Shown one piece after another: positions 22,677 through 35,031 of a stretch of 64,000 nucleotides of DNA. The translations under genes were made by a program, and so were the position numbers. The stretch covers positions 620,001 through 684,000 of the forward strand of contig CADCXD010000007.1 of assembly GCA_902806575.1 (NCBI GenBank), read 5' to 3'. How positions within the stretch are numbered: position 1 is the first letter of the stretch; the number at the start of each line of letters is the position of its first letter. The notes under the pieces are model-generated. The model was not told the DNA's origin. It did no database searches and saw only the letters and a list, made by a program, of their open reading frames with translations. Origin of the DNA: Jackrogersella multiformis (lineage: Eukaryota > Ascomycota > Sordariomycetes > Xylariales > Hypoxylaceae).

Positions 22677-24784
22677 ATGAACCAGACGTCGAGGACGGAC
22701 GAGCCGTATGAGGGTGACGGGCTCAATCAGAGTCCCAATGTCCTCTCTAACGATCTCGTCACGAACCAAGACCTCAATGGCATCGCCAATTCCAGAGAGC
22801 ACAGAGACAATACCTCGAGGAGTATGGATAACTCTGGACAATCCGTAGCCGAGGATATTCCTCCCTCTATCGATGAGGACCCGGATGGTGACAAAACTCG
22901 AGCACCGAATCTGCCCATTTCGTCTCATACGATTGGTAAGACTTCTGGGAGTGCTCTCATCCAGGTCAGCAACGACGACGACAATAGCTCAATTAAATCC
23001 CCCAGGAGATCTACCTTGCAACAGATCAAGCATACCGTTTTTACCTTTGGAAAGTTTGTCGGGCCTGGCTTTCTCGTCGCTGTTGCATATAGTAAGTAGA
23101 CTTTTTACAGACATCTTTGCATAGCCTCCCTTCATCAGCAGCTCCGACTTACACCAACTCCGTAGTCGATCCTGGTAACTATTCTACCGACATCAGCGCC
23201 GGCGCTGAAAATCAGTTCCGGTTGCTCTTTATCATTCTCATGAGCAACCTGTTCGCCATTTATCTTCAATGCCTCTCCATCAAGCTAGGAACCGTCACCG
23301 GGCTGAACCTGGCTGAGGCGTGCCGTGCATTTTTACCAAGATGGCTTAATTATTTCTTGTATTTCATGGCCGAAGCAGCTATTATCGCAACCGATATTGC
23401 TGAGGTGAGTTGTGTATGCATTCGTGTTTGGTTGTGTGGCGGCTAACCGACGACAGGTCATCGGTACTGCTATTGGCTTGAACCTGCTCATCCCTAAGCT
23501 GCCTCTTGTCGCTGGTTGCGCTATATCGATCCTAGATGTCATGGTTATTCTTATTTTCTACAAGCCAAACGATTCGATTAAGGGTCTTCGCCTGTTCGAG
23601 TTCTTCGTTATGCTCCTTGTCATGGCTGTCGTTATCTGCTTCTGTGTTCAGCTATCGCTCATAAAAGACACTTCTGTTGGCCAAGTCTTCCTAGGATACG
23701 TACCAAATGATTCCATCGCACAATCTTCAGGTCTGTTCCAGGCTTGCGGTATCCTAGGTGCCACGGTATGTTTAACATCTTATAAGCCCCTAATATCAGC
23801 CCCTAATACCGATCACACCTACCTCTGCAAGCTTTAGCGACGATGTGCCATATCTGTACACCGTCTACCCGAGTCTTCAACCTAATTTTTAAATATAAAT
23901 ACTCACGAACGTAACAGGTGATGCCTCATTCGCTATATCTAGGTTCCGGTTTAGTTCAGAGTCGCCTAAAAGATTATGATAGTAAGCGTGGTCTGCTCCC
24001 GCCTGAGCCGGAATCCAAAGAAAGTAGCACCGACGGCAAAACAGAAGAGAAGACATACTACATACCTAGTCTCAAGGCAATTAAACACTCGCTGAAGTAC
24101 TCATACGCCGAGGTGGCCATCTCCCTATTCACGTTTGCACTCTTTGTGAACAGCGCCATCCTTATCGTAGCTGGAGCGAGTCTTTACAATAACCCTGACG
24201 CCCTTGAAGCCGACATATTCGGGATTCATGACCTGCTCTCACAAAGCATCAGCCCGGCTGCAGGCACCATCTTCGCGCTCGCGCTACTATTTTCCGGTAT
24301 TTCGGCGGGCATCGTGTGTACGATCTCGGGGCAGATGATCTGCGAGGGCGCGCTGAAGTGGCGCATGAAGCCGTGGGTGCGTCGCCTCGTCACAAGATCC
24401 ATCTCCATCACGCCTAGCATCATCATCGCCGGCGCCGCAGGCAGGGAAAAGCTCAACGCCGCCCTCAACGGCAGCCAGGTCGCACTTAGTGTCGTCCTCC
24501 CGTTCGTCAGCGCCCCGCTCATCTGGTTCACCTGCTTCAACAAGTACATGACGGCCCAGCCGGGCCTCGCCAAGTATAAGACCGAGGGAAAGGATACTTT
24601 CACCACCAACGGTATCTTCCTCGACCTCGACGCTAATAATGGAGAGCTCGGCCCCGTGAACGGCGGCAAGCCAGTCCGGATGGCGAACCCCTGGTATGTT
24701 TCCGTACTTGCTGTGGCCATCTGGCTTATCATCGTGATCATGAACGTCGCAAACCTGGTCCTACTGGGTATCGGCAGCGATTGA
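22677..24784 (+). CDS. NRAMP-family divalent metal transporter (SMF type)
   Basis: NRAMP/SMF proteins use the proton gradient to move Mn2+, Fe2+ and other divalent metals across the plasma membrane, endosome or vacuole. Four exons give 609 residues: 22677-23091, 23166-23404, 23457-23765 and 23918-24784. The first intron splits Ile of the metal-binding motif IDPGNYSTD in TM1. The third intron lies inside GAT-VMPHSLYLGSGLVQSR, bringing together the TM6 motif MPH. Both motifs are intact, including Asp and Asn of DPGN and Met/His of MPH. Later helices include the ISAGIVCTISGQMICEGALKW segment typical of fungal SMF proteins. The N-terminal 115 residues are hydrophilic and acidic. I cannot tell SMF1, SMF2 or SMF3 class, so no symbol is given. 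Metal preference is a family inference. Confidence 0.93.
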
Positions 24785-26917
24785 TGGATCGTCATACTAT
24801 TGACCCGACGCCATATCGTGGACAAAATGCCAATCTCTAGTCCAGGTCGTCGGGCCGCGCTAAGCAACTCAAACCAAACCATCCTGGGGTCGCGTATCTC
24901 AACTGAGGAGTGTTACACTTTCTCAGTCTCACAGTGGTGCCTTACATTCTTCTATAGCCCTTGCACTCTTACCAGTATTGGTGGGGTGTTACGGCTATCC
25001 CTTTTGCTACTTTCATTCAAGATCATCGAATTATTTTACAAGTGTGTGCTGTCTGGTGTTTCAAACGAGACTAAGACGATAAGAGTACCCATACATCTCA
25101 TCATTATACGCTATTTGAAATTAGTAGAGTTATTTATGGTGTGGGAAGAGAGAGTTAGAAAAAGAATAAAATACATACATGTAGATCGTATTATAGAAAA
25201 ATATTCATGTTGTCGAATACTAGTTCTCGCTATGAAGATGTACTTTTGATATGTTGAGATATTTGCTGATATTCTAGCACGATATGTTGATTAGAGAAGA
25301 ATCCTGCCTTATGAAAATTTGTACAATTCTTCGTTAGGTAACTATCCCCGGTGTACATGAGTACATGTAGGTAGCCATCACGAAAATGACTGGACCAATA
25401 ATGTCATTAAAAAGGAGTAGGGAAATCTTCTCAGCGCAGGTCTCGTTTATCAGCATTGTGTGCTACCAAGCAGGCAGACACTTTGACAGATATTTATTGC
25501 TCATCATAGAAAACGCGAAGTCATGTCGTCACCACTTAGCCATAGCTTACCTCTAAGCTTCCTGTCGCACCCTCCTTCTTTAATTTTCTTTTTAGGAAAG
25601 AGGTTATAACTCACGTTGGGTAGGTAATTGTTAGGTAAGTCGAATATTATTGCTGTGATGCTCATTTGTCACCCATAGGTGGATGTAGCTTGTTAGGTTG
25701 GTAGGTAGTTAGCATTATGGAGGTTGAGTGCGACGCGGTATATATAGTGCGGGTGTTGATAAGCTGTGGTTTAGATTAGGTTTAAGTTTGCCGCTACTGT
25801 TGATAGGTACGAATACAGAAAAAAAAGGGGGTCGGGTTTTCTACTTCGACGGCTCAACCTCAACATATAAAACTTAGCTGCCCCGCATGTGATGGGCATA
25901 TTTAAAACCACCTGGCAAATGTACCATTTTTATATTGGCGATACACGATCTGTAGAGAGTATCATGGTTCAGTTTAAGTTTTTCCACAATGAAAAAGGAG
26001 GCTGTAACCTAGGAGACGGCTTTTGCTTACTTTTAGGGTCATTTTAGTCAGTCATCACCGACTACCTAGGTAGTCAGTATGCTAGCACAAGCTTTGTAGC
26101 AAATATTTTACAATTCAAGCCACAATTATAATTTACGCAGCTAGACCTCAAGTTAGGTTGAAGGCCGTCGAATTGAAGTACAATGTTCGCCGCTGGTCAT
26201 TCACGGTGATGGATGCCGTAGGTGAATAATTTACAGCATCCCATCTTGTCTACTTTGCTGAAGGAAATATGAATTCTCGCCATCAGATGTGCAGTACAGA
26301 TACTTGTCACCTACCTCGTCTCTGGCCAGAGTGACACGGCGTTGATTTCACGCGTTGACGCGTTTCCAAATCGTCCTCGTGGGTACATATCATTCTGATA
26401 GCTGTCGACGACTAAGCTAATTCTTAATTCTTAAGCCAACCAAAAAAGTTTCCCGCCAAATTTCTTCATCATCCACAAACTTTCCTACGAGAACACAACT
26501 AGAAAAAATGGCACCCGAAGGTTTGAGGATGTCAACAGTGGAAAGTATCATGAGCTTGATCCTTTCTCCGATGCATTCATCAATGTTATATATATCCTTT
26601 CGTCCCCTTCAATCCAACGATCACATTCAAGACACAATTTCCATCCAAGTTCAAAATCATTTCGACCAACTTTCAGACAAAACATCGAAGACATTAGATC
26701 GGAACAGCCAAGCTATACGCATCGTCGTTACATACTGTCGATACACATTATCGAAACCAAAACAAAACAAAACAGACTCCTTTTTATTAGGACTCCCTAA
26801 AGATTCCTACAGTCTTCACACTTTACCACCAACGCGATACTACCAACGCGTCTGAGTACACTTGAGTGTCCCTTACTATATATTAAAAAAAATCGCCCTA
26901 CAAACAAACACTTTACG
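24785..26917. other. Long intergenic region
   Basis: AT-rich in 25.1-26.5 kb, with one ACCTAGGT at 26064. From about 26430 two overlapping plus-strand frames are open together. One starts at the ATG at 26508. The other has no ATG but includes RFEDVNSGKYHELDPFSDAF. I recognise neither, and they may be 5' UTR of the next gene. Confidence 0.5.
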
Positions 26918-27514
26918 ATGGTGTACACAACCGTCTCTGTTCTTCAAGACCATCAGGTCGCCAAAATAGACAACCAAAACAAAGACAAAAACAACAACAA
27001 CGAACCAGAAGCACATGGTACAAGCCGCCATCACGAACGGACGCCCCCAGTCACCCCGCCAAGACACGATGGGCGTGTCCATGGCCAGGACCGTGGACAA
27101 GGCCGCAGTCAGAGCCGCAAATCACCAGTGGGCGAGAGGCGCCGCCAGTCACGCAGCCGGTCCCCCGCGGCCCGCGAGCAGGACTACAGAATGGATTTCC
27201 AGGAACGCCTGGAGTTGAAGTACCTCGACAAGCCCTACGGCACCAAATTGGGGCTCATGTGGGACCCCGTGCGACGGGCGCGGGTGCCTTTCATCAAGGA
27301 CCACATCACGGGCTTTGTCCACCCTCTGAGGATGCTGGACGGCATGTACGATCTCATGCCCAAAGAAAAGCTCCAGCAGCACCGCGAGGCATACTGGCGA
27401 AGAATCGGTCTCATTGGTGATGACAGCGACGACGATGAAGAGGACGAAGTCGCCGTCGCAAGCGGGGAATCTAAGCACGATCCGGAGACAACCTCGAAGA
27501 CAGACAGTCAATAA
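26918..27514 (+). CDS. 198-residue RS-rich protein of unknown function
   Basis: I do not recognise this family. The single open frame starts with MVYTTVSVLQDHQVAKI, then an N/K/D-rich linker. A Pro/Arg/Ser-rich low-complexity segment (residues about 35-90) includes RRRQSRSRSPAAREQ, an RS-like stretch. Residues about 90-165 look like a compact charged domain, with FQERLELKYLDKPYGTKLG, VRRARVPFIKDHITGFVHP and KLQQHREAYWRRIGL. The C-terminus is acidic (DDSDDDEEDE). The domain-like middle and its GC-rich coding composition, against the AT-rich flank, support a real gene. RS-like segments occur in splicing and RNA-related proteins, but that is only a hint. A start further downstream cannot be excluded. 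Confidence 0.6.
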   Translation: MVYTTVSVLQDHQVAKIDNQNKDKNNNNEPEAHGTSRHHERTPPVTPPRHDGRVHGQDRGQGRSQSRKSPVGERRRQSRSRSPAAREQDYRMDFQERLELKYLDKPYGTKLGLMWDPVRRARVPFIKDHITGFVHPLRMLDGMYDLMPKEKLQQHREAYWRRIGLIGDDSDDDEEDEVAVASGESKHDPETTSKTDSQ

Positions 27515-28824
27515 GATGTTGACGAGAATGATGACGGCGAGGTGCATTCGACACTATACATTCAGACGAGGAGTCTGGTCAGAATGAGAACCGAGCATTC
27601 TCATCAACTATCTTCCTCGCTATCATCTTTGCTATCCTCCCTATCTACGACGATAGCAAGGTGGATATCAAGGCTCATTGGAACGAGAGGGATAAGAGTG
27701 GTGGAGGGTCCGCCTGGCGACATTGATGAGCCAGGCGGGCGAAACTTAATTTGAATTAAGATAGGGGCGGGCTGGACAGGAGAAGCCCCCTTTTACTGGT
27801 GGCGGAGAACGCACCGGCCAGGAAGAGAACCTTGAATATTGGGAATTCAGGATCGGGAACATTGTTTATACAGCGTTGGAGTTTTAGGAGTTTAAGGATT
27901 TAAGAAGGAGACAGCGGGATTTTCCCGAAATCGAAGAGAACGACCAAAGATGGCGTATTTACTAGCTAAAAGTTTATCACCGAAATCCGACCAATCAACT
28001 CCAAGCACTAATACCGGCTACCTTAGCAGCTTATGTGACAGTTGACCAACTACTGGCCAGTACCCAGGTACCTACCTGGCAGCCTGGATAGATACATATA
28101 TACAATAATTGTTAAATATACCAATCTACCAAGACTAATCGATGCTTACAATTATGATGTTAAATGGATGTTGAATGAAGAGGCTGACAGGTAATGGAAT
28201 GCAATTTATTTCTCTTGGATATGTGACCTACCATCCACACATGTATTATGGCTAGTCCCTGATTGGTGCGTAGGCCAAAAGACGCAAACATATGCTCAGC
28301 TTCTAGAAAAATAGGAGAACCTAGCTGTTTTGCCTCTTTGAGGAGATCATGTATATTATACGGAAAATGTCATTTTTACAAGGCAAGACCTACGTAACAG
28401 GAAATCGGTTTATCGCCTCAACCCTCAGAGTGGAAATGATAGGCGGTGCATGACGTCCGGGACTCGGTATTCGGCGGCTCCGCAGTAAAGACCGGAAGAG
28501 AAATTCAACAGTCGATCTCCCGACCGCATGGAGTCCACAATTGGCCGGCGTTGAGGTTGGCTTACGACGGCAGAATCCATAACATCTAGACCAGTTCGAC
28601 TCCTGCGAGCAAGACTCCGATCGGCGCAATGGACATAATGCATCCGGATCATGTGGATGTAAAAAAAATATTATGGGGAGTTAAATCCTGTTGACTAGGA
28701 TTTTTTTGAACGTCAAGGGGGAGTAAAAATGCCTCACGATAAGCTAGCAAGCGGTGGGAAACGGAAACGTGGTCCGGAACTAGTCCTAAGTGAATTAAGG
28801 GAAATAAGTGAAACAAGGGAGAAA

Positions 28825-28860
28825 GGGGAATGGGAATGGGAATGGGAATGGGAATGGGAA
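28825..28860 (+). repeat. (GGGAAT)n array with G-quadruplex pattern
   Basis: Six G3-4 tracts (28825, 28832, 28838, 28844, 28850, 28856), each separated by AAT, match the G3-N3 pattern of a stable intramolecular G-quadruplex on the plus strand. It lies between genes. Confidence 0.8.
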
Positions 28861-30316
28861 AAGGAAGGAAAAAGAGATGGGAAGGGAGATGGGGAAAGGG
28901 AGAGAGCTCGGGATTGCCTGTTGTGACGAGCCGAAGGATAAGGAGCGCATAAGAAAATAATATCGTTGACGTATAAGACTATGTAGGAGAGAGACAGATA
29001 CGTGGCTTGCAAGTCCACATTATATGTGTGAGTAAGACGCGTCCGGTTCACGACCGGGGGCATATAACTCGTCACGCGGAAGTGATTATCGTGAAGTGGT
29101 CCCTCGGGTGCCTCGTGTAAGAGATAGATCGTCAATTTTTGGTGTCTAGGATGGTCTGGAGGATGGCAAAGTTGCTTGACCGCATCGCAGGGGCGGCGTC
29201 GGAGGCGAATGGGGGTTCGAAGGGGTTAGGGTACGTGTACCCCCATCTTTAGGCACTTAGGCAGGGAATGCAGGAGGTCAGCTGGTAGCTGTGCGTAAGA
29301 TAAAGGTTAAGAGTTTGAGGTTAGAATAGCTAATAGTTGATAGATAATTGCTAATTCTGGAAGAGCAAACAGCAATGCAGCAACAGGATGAAGCAATAAG
29401 GATTTGTATTCACATGCTCAAAAAAAGAAATGAATAATGAGGGGCAGATCCGGTCTCGAGTTTAAGAAATGGGGAAGCCAAATTTCCCAATGCCCCTTTT
29501 TTAGTGTAAGCCCTAGTGACTTCGCAGAAACTGTGCAGAGTGCAGTGTGCAGAACGCAGTGTAGCCAGGTGCAGCCCGTGCAGTAAGGTTCCCCTCGCCC
29601 CTTTGAGATTGGGAATTAAGCTAATGAGAGCCTTTCCCCTTCCTCCTTCTTCTCCTTCTCCAGAAATTATTCCACCAATCTCCCACTTCAAGTCACGAGA
29701 GATGGCTTGGAAGTGGATACCGTTTTTTGGCTTGCAGGCGTGCTCTTTCTTTTTTTGCTTCTTTGAGCCAATTCTAGCCAATGCTAGGGCTCCGGCAGGG
29801 TTCTAGGCTCCGAGCTTAAGAGAAAGCCGCGTTCGAGCTGGGCAGGCAGGGCAGGACAGGCTGGGCCAGATTAACGACGCGGGTGGTCATTGTTAGCCGG
29901 TCTCTTGCCGATGTCTCTTTAAACATCCAATAGCCCTGGAGGAGTTCCCCGCAAAACCTCCACTCCCCACGAGTCTTAACCAATTTTCACCAACCATACA
30001 GCCATACCAACCTTACGTACCTGAGAATAAAAAAAAGAGTATCCAGATGTAACCAGAGACACGGCACCGCGGCTCACTGTACCCTTGTAAATCCTTGTGA
30101 ATCTTCCTGCACTGTCGCATTCGAATTCGAATTTGCATTACCTAGATAGGTATTGTTTCAATTCGCATACCCAGGTGCCCAGGTGCCAAGCGCTTGAGAA
30201 AAAAACAACGACATCAGCCGGCTGAGATCGGTACAATACGCCAAGTACGACATTGGGCCCTGGGGACATTGGGGCATTGGGGCGATCTACTTGTACTTTA
30301 CCTTGTACTTTACCTT

Positions 30317-30353
30317 ACCTAGGTACTTTACCTACCTAGGTAGGTACCTAGGT
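30317..30353. repeat. Triple ACCTAGGT cluster upstream of GUT1
   Basis: Three exact copies start at 30317, 30334 and 30346 within 37 bp, preceded by tandem ttgtactttacc units at about 30289-30315. This is the densest packing of the family in the window, about 470 bp upstream of the glycerol kinase start codon. Confidence 0.85.
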
Positions 30354-30819
30354 TACCAAGATGATTTTTCACCCCTTCACTGCCACAACCATTACAATCA
30401 CTTCTGCCACCACCACCACTGCCAATACTATCAGGATCTATTTCTCCTCTTCCTCCTCTCACTTCTCCTCATCTACTATCTCGTTCCCTCCTCTTCTCTC
30501 TTCTTCCTTCTTCTCCTCCTCTCATAGAAAACCTAGAGACCCTAGAAACCCCAGCTTGAATCAACACCGATTTTCTACCCTCTTTCATCCGGCTTTGTCG
30601 CAACTTAGACTACCGCTACCCGTTATCAGACGGTTTCCTATCGCAGCCTTCTCCTCGGCATCCTTTCAACCGACCGCACAGCACCACCATCTTGATCCAA
30701 ATTGCTAGGATAAGGTTAAATTGCCTCACGGTGACCTCCAAGTCTCACTAAGACATCATCCGTTTTCGACTGGAGTTTCGTCTATAGTTGTTGCGCTTCA
30801 TCATAGCCACAGGCGCGCA

Positions 30820-32759
30820 ATGGGAGATCACCGTGAGACTAACGGCTTCGGTGCCGCCAGCCAGCCTCAAGCTAACGGTCATACCAATGGTCATACCAAC
30901 GGTCATACAAATGGTCGGACTAACGGTCATACCAACGGCCAGACTAACGGTCAAACCAACGGTCGCACCAATGGTCATAGTAACGGCGGCCTGTGGTCCA
31001 GCGGTAAAGCAAATGGCATAAACGGCAATGCCGGTGCCGAGTGGTTCATCGGCAGTATAGATCAGGGCACGACGTCATCGCGGTTCTTAATCTTCAATCG
31101 CAACATGGATCCTGTTGCTAGCCATCAGATCGAGTTCGAAAATTATTATCCTGAATCGGGGTATGCATCTGACGTCACACACCTTTTATATTACATCACA
31201 TCGACGATCAGCTAACTTGTACCTTGCCATACAGATGGCATGAACATGATGCCCTCGAACTTCTTAGTTCCGTCGAGTCCTGTATTGAGAGGGCCATGGA
31301 ACAATTTATCTTTAAGGGTTATGCCAAATCCCAGATTAAAGCTGTAGGTATCACAAACCAGCGAGAAACCGCCGTGTGCTGGGACAGCATCACCGGCGAA
31401 CCGCTCTGCAACGCTGTCGTATGGCCCGACACCCGGACCAAGGACATCGTGAGAGACCTGAAGACATGCCCAGGCTCTCACGACATCCCCGAACTCTGCG
31501 GCCTTCCCCTGAGTACATATCCCTCCAGTGTAAAGCTCGTCTGGCTACTGCAGAACGACATAAACGTGAGGCAGGCCTACGAGGAAGGGCGGCTCTCGTT
31601 TGGCACAGTAGATAGCTGGTTGATATACCGCCTAAACGGTAAGGATAAGAACGTCCACGTCACAGACACGACAAATGCCAGCAGGACCATGTTCATGAAC
31701 TTAAAAACCCTACAGTACGACGACAGACTGCTCTCGTTCTTTGGTATTGACCGGAACAAGGTCGCATTACCCAAGATCGTGCCTTCGTCGGACGCCGAAG
31801 CTTTCGGAAGCATTGCCAAGGGCGCCTTATCCGGAGTGAAGATCGCCGGCTGCTTGGGCGACCAGTCCAGTGCCCTCGTCGGCCAATGCGGATTCAAGCC
31901 CGGCCAGGCGAAGAACACATATGGTACTGGATGTTTCCTCTTATACAACGTAGGTACTAAACCGGTACTCTCCAAGTATGGTCTGCTGGCAACCGTCGCC
32001 TTCGACTTCGGCAAGGGCCAAAAACCGGTCTACGCCCTGGAGGGCAGTGTAGCTGTGGCCGGCTCCGGTGTCAAGTTTTTAATGCACAATCTAGGATTCA
32101 TCAGAGACTCTACTAAAGTCGGCGAGTTAGCGGAAACCGTCAAGGACAATGGCGGGGTGGTATTCGTTACCGCCTTCAGCGGTCTATTCGCGCCGTACTG
32201 GATTGACGACGCGAAAGGCACTATTTGTAAGTACTCGTCAATCTCAATCCGCTTAGATGAGAGTCGCTAACTCGTCCTAGTTGGGATAACGCAGCATACG
32301 CAAAGAGGCCATATCGCCCGCGCAACTTTGGAAGCGACTTGCTTCCAGACGCGTGCCATCCTAGACGCCATGGAGAAGGACTCGAAGCACAAGCTCGAGT
32401 CACTCGCGGTCGACGGAGGCATGTCAAACTCAGACCTGACGATGCAGACTCAGGCCGATATCAGCAGCATCCGCGTAGAGCGCCCGGCGATGCGTGAGAC
32501 GACGGCCCTGGGCGCTGCCATCGCTGCCGGATTGGCCGTCGAGGGCTGCTGGACCGGCTTCGAGGAGCTGCAGCAGCTCACGCGCAAGAAGGTCGGCCGC
32601 AGGGTCTTCCAGCCTCAAGTCGAGCGAAAGAAGGCCCAGCGAATGTACCAGCACTGGGAGCGCGCGGTCGAGATGAGCCGCGGATGGGTCCGCGACGACC
32701 TCAGCTACGAGGACATCGACCTCAACAGGCCTGACATATTGAGGAAACCGACTTTGTGA
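30820..32759 (+). CDS. GUT1: Glycerol kinase with N-terminal NG-repeat tail
   Basis: Glycerol kinase makes glycerol-3-phosphate from glycerol and ATP, opening glycerol catabolism and feeding phospholipid synthesis. Three exons give 603 residues: 30820-31160, 31235-32226 and 32281-32759; phases 2 and 1 are respected. The FGGY kinase fold is complete: IDQGTTSSRFLIF near residue 75, GITNQRETAVCWD, LPLSTYPSSVKLVWLLQN, GCLGDQSSALVGQ, ALEGSVAVAGSG, LFAPYWIDDAKGTI, and AVDGGMSNSDLTMQ followed by ETTALGAAIAAG. Before it lies a tail of about 70 residues, with (H/R/Q/S)TNG-type units repeated about ten times (30870-30995). I know no catalytic role for such a tail. It may form a disordered linker or affect localisation. 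No mitochondrial signal is obvious at the very N-terminus. The start at 30820 is the first ATG in frame. Confidence 0.95.
30870..30995 (+). repeat. Coding 12-bp tandem repeat, NG(H/R/Q)T units
   Basis: A degenerate 12-bp unit (ggtcataccaac and variants) is repeated about ten times in the first exon of GUT1. It encodes Asn-Gly-His/Arg/Gln-Thr/Ser repeats. Unit count could vary between strains by slippage without shifting the frame. Confidence 0.85.
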
Positions 32760-35031
32760 GGCCACAAAGTAAAGCAAACCAAAACAGAGCAGAGCAGAGC
32801 AAAGCGAAGTTCTTTGATTTCCGGATTACGGAGTGCATAGTGGGCACCTCTCTCGTTTAATAATTATACACTGCCAAGGTGGTGTGGTCGTATGTGATGC
32901 TACGATTGAAGGGGGAGTGGATGAAGTGGATCTCGGGCCGCATAATACGCCGCTCATTGGATGTTTGATGCGCTCTTCGGCGCAATGACCGCTCTCTTTA
33001 CCTTGCGGCTGCATAAGGTACCAAGGTTAATGACATCGGTATTTGGAGCTGTCGAACTTCCAGCATGCATATGACATGGCATGTACATAGTAGGTTTGTA
33101 GGCAAGGTGCCTTACATATCTCCTAACGTCCACACGCACATACATCATGTATGCGAGAGCAGGAAGGTTAGGTAGCATAGAGCGATGAGGGGGTAGGGGG
33201 GCGGTGGCTGGAGGCTCCAATGGCACTTTTTAGTAATGATAGTCCTTACCTTACCTTGTTTTACCTAGGTATAATACAACACAACAACAACAACAACAAC
33301 AACACAGCTATCTCCATATTCTCCATCATGTGCGCTTCTCCATACTTCTCCACGAGTGCTACATACATCGTCGTCTCCATACATGTGCATATACATACAT
33401 ATGATACGATACGATGCGATACGATGCATACCTGGCCTGCGGGATCCCATCCGAACGCGCGACCCGATTGGTGAGGCGATGCTCCTCGTTGACCTAGATA
33501 GGTATTGTTTATTTATAGACGTGCATCCGTACCTACACTAGGTAGGTATCTACAGTAGTGTGGCGTAGCTGGCCGGGTAGGTAGGGTACACGTATGTATG
33601 TATGTATGTAGACGAACACGAATGCAGGCGTTCGTTGCATACTTACCTACCTAGGTACCTATAGGTAGGTAGGCATATACATATAAATGTACGTGTCTTA
33701 CCGCCGCGTCGACGAAGCTAATACACCAAACTACACTATTACACTACACTACACTGCACTATACTATACTATACTAGTTGGGGAAGAGGAGCACGCCGGG
33801 ACCTGCCGACGGTGAGGGACTGTGTGTCTGTATGTATGGCTATTGTAAGCCCGTCTACCTACCTGCCTGCTTGACGGACTGGCTATATACATGCATATGT
33901 GTCGATATACACTACACTAAGTGCCTGGGTGGGTAGGTATATGTGTTCTACGTGCTAATCTGGTTAGATATATAGATGGGGAGACGGGGGTTTGCAATGC
34001 AGCTCTCGTCTCGAGCTACGGGTCTGCAGCTATGGCTCGGTGGGAAATGGGGGAGGAGTAGATACCTACGTGTGTCGTGAATACACGATGCTCGTTTCTT
34101 TCTACTGGGCAAATGTATGTAGCAAAGCTAGCGTCGATATTGGTTGAAGACCTGGCGTCGTTCAGACGTAGACGCATCTTGACATGATATACTTAATTTG
34201 GTTGGATCATATCTAATACTGCTACGATTAAGTAGCTACTACGAACTAAATCACACGTAGATGTATCGATACCATATATTTAAGTCATTATCTTCAATTG
34301 TTTTTCGCCTGTATAAACTAGGCGCCTCGAGATGCTATCAGTTCGTCACCCTCACACAAAACGATGTAGATTAGGTAGGCAAGGCAATACTGCCCAGCTC
34401 TCAATCCGCATCAGACCAGTGCTGCTCAGCGGCCACATGTGAGGCCAGCCGACGCACATAGTAACGATAACACAACTGAACCGTTGCCATAATGTCCTAG
34501 GCTCTCACGCTCGTGGTTTGCTTTTCAAGTACCCCTCCTCCGATGTTAACCTCATCCATCATGTCATCTACCCTTTTCTTCTCGTAAGCAGCTATTTCGT
34601 CATTTATTTTGTATATAAACCTCGACAAGCCATGAGGATCAATAGATGCTCAATGTAGACCCAGACATTTTGCATGCTGGGAAAATGCGTATCGTGAACG
34701 AGTAGAACGTAGTTTCTTGTTACAGCCGCGTCGGGTAAGACTCAAACGGGCAAAGGGCGACTGGCGCCCTAAGTTTGAATCACCTAGATTATGCCAGGAT
34801 ACCGGCAAAATTATGACGGCCGCCAACCATGACATGATGACCAGAACGCCATCCTATTCGAAAACGGAATTAAATGCTGAGGAGAGATGTTTCCCCTTGG
34901 TGAAGTAGAGGACGGGTCTGCCGGCGTATTATGAAATCGTAAAGGTGAAAATGGTGCTAGGTATACAGATGAAGAAGTGCCAAAGGTCAAAAGGGCCGAC
35001 TGAGAAGAACAGGGGATGGTGCTCGAACTGA
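32760..35031. other. Convergent intergenic region with microsatellites
   Basis: This lies between the 3' ends of GUT1 and MPG1. It holds a (CAA)n run at 33276-33304, a (GTAT)n run near 33592-33610, CATA-rich stretches, a tract of (ACTAC/ACTAT) units at 33730-33776, and ACCTAGGT at 33263 and 33649. No gene seen. Confidence 0.6.
33276..33304. repeat. (CAA)n microsatellite
   Basis: About nine CAA/ACA units lie in a row, directly next to an ACCTAGGT copy at 33263. Confidence 0.85.

Larger units (their letters stand above)
27515..30819. other. Long intergenic region upstream of GUT1
   Basis: About 3.3 kb without a supported gene. It holds a G-rich hexamer array at 28825-28860, pyrimidine-rich leader-like sequence at 30400-30720 and three ACCTAGGT copies at 30317-30353. 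Open frames at 28729-28926, 28734-29135 and 30361-30708 follow low-complexity DNA and look non-coding. Much of 30.4-30.8 kb is probably the glycerol kinase 5' UTR. Confidence 0.55.

Noticed and set aside
24226..24882. Minus-strand frame of 218 codons
   Set aside because: It is antisense to the last exon of the NRAMP transporter, whose motifs and frame are clear.
28734..29135. 133-codon minus frame with Ser/His/Pro repeats
   Set aside because: It is the reverse reading of the GGGAAT repeat; repeat-born open frame.
30361..30708. Ser/Thr-rich plus frame of 115 codons
   Set aside because: Pyrimidine-rich simple sequence, likely 5' UTR or promoter of GUT1; no family resemblance.
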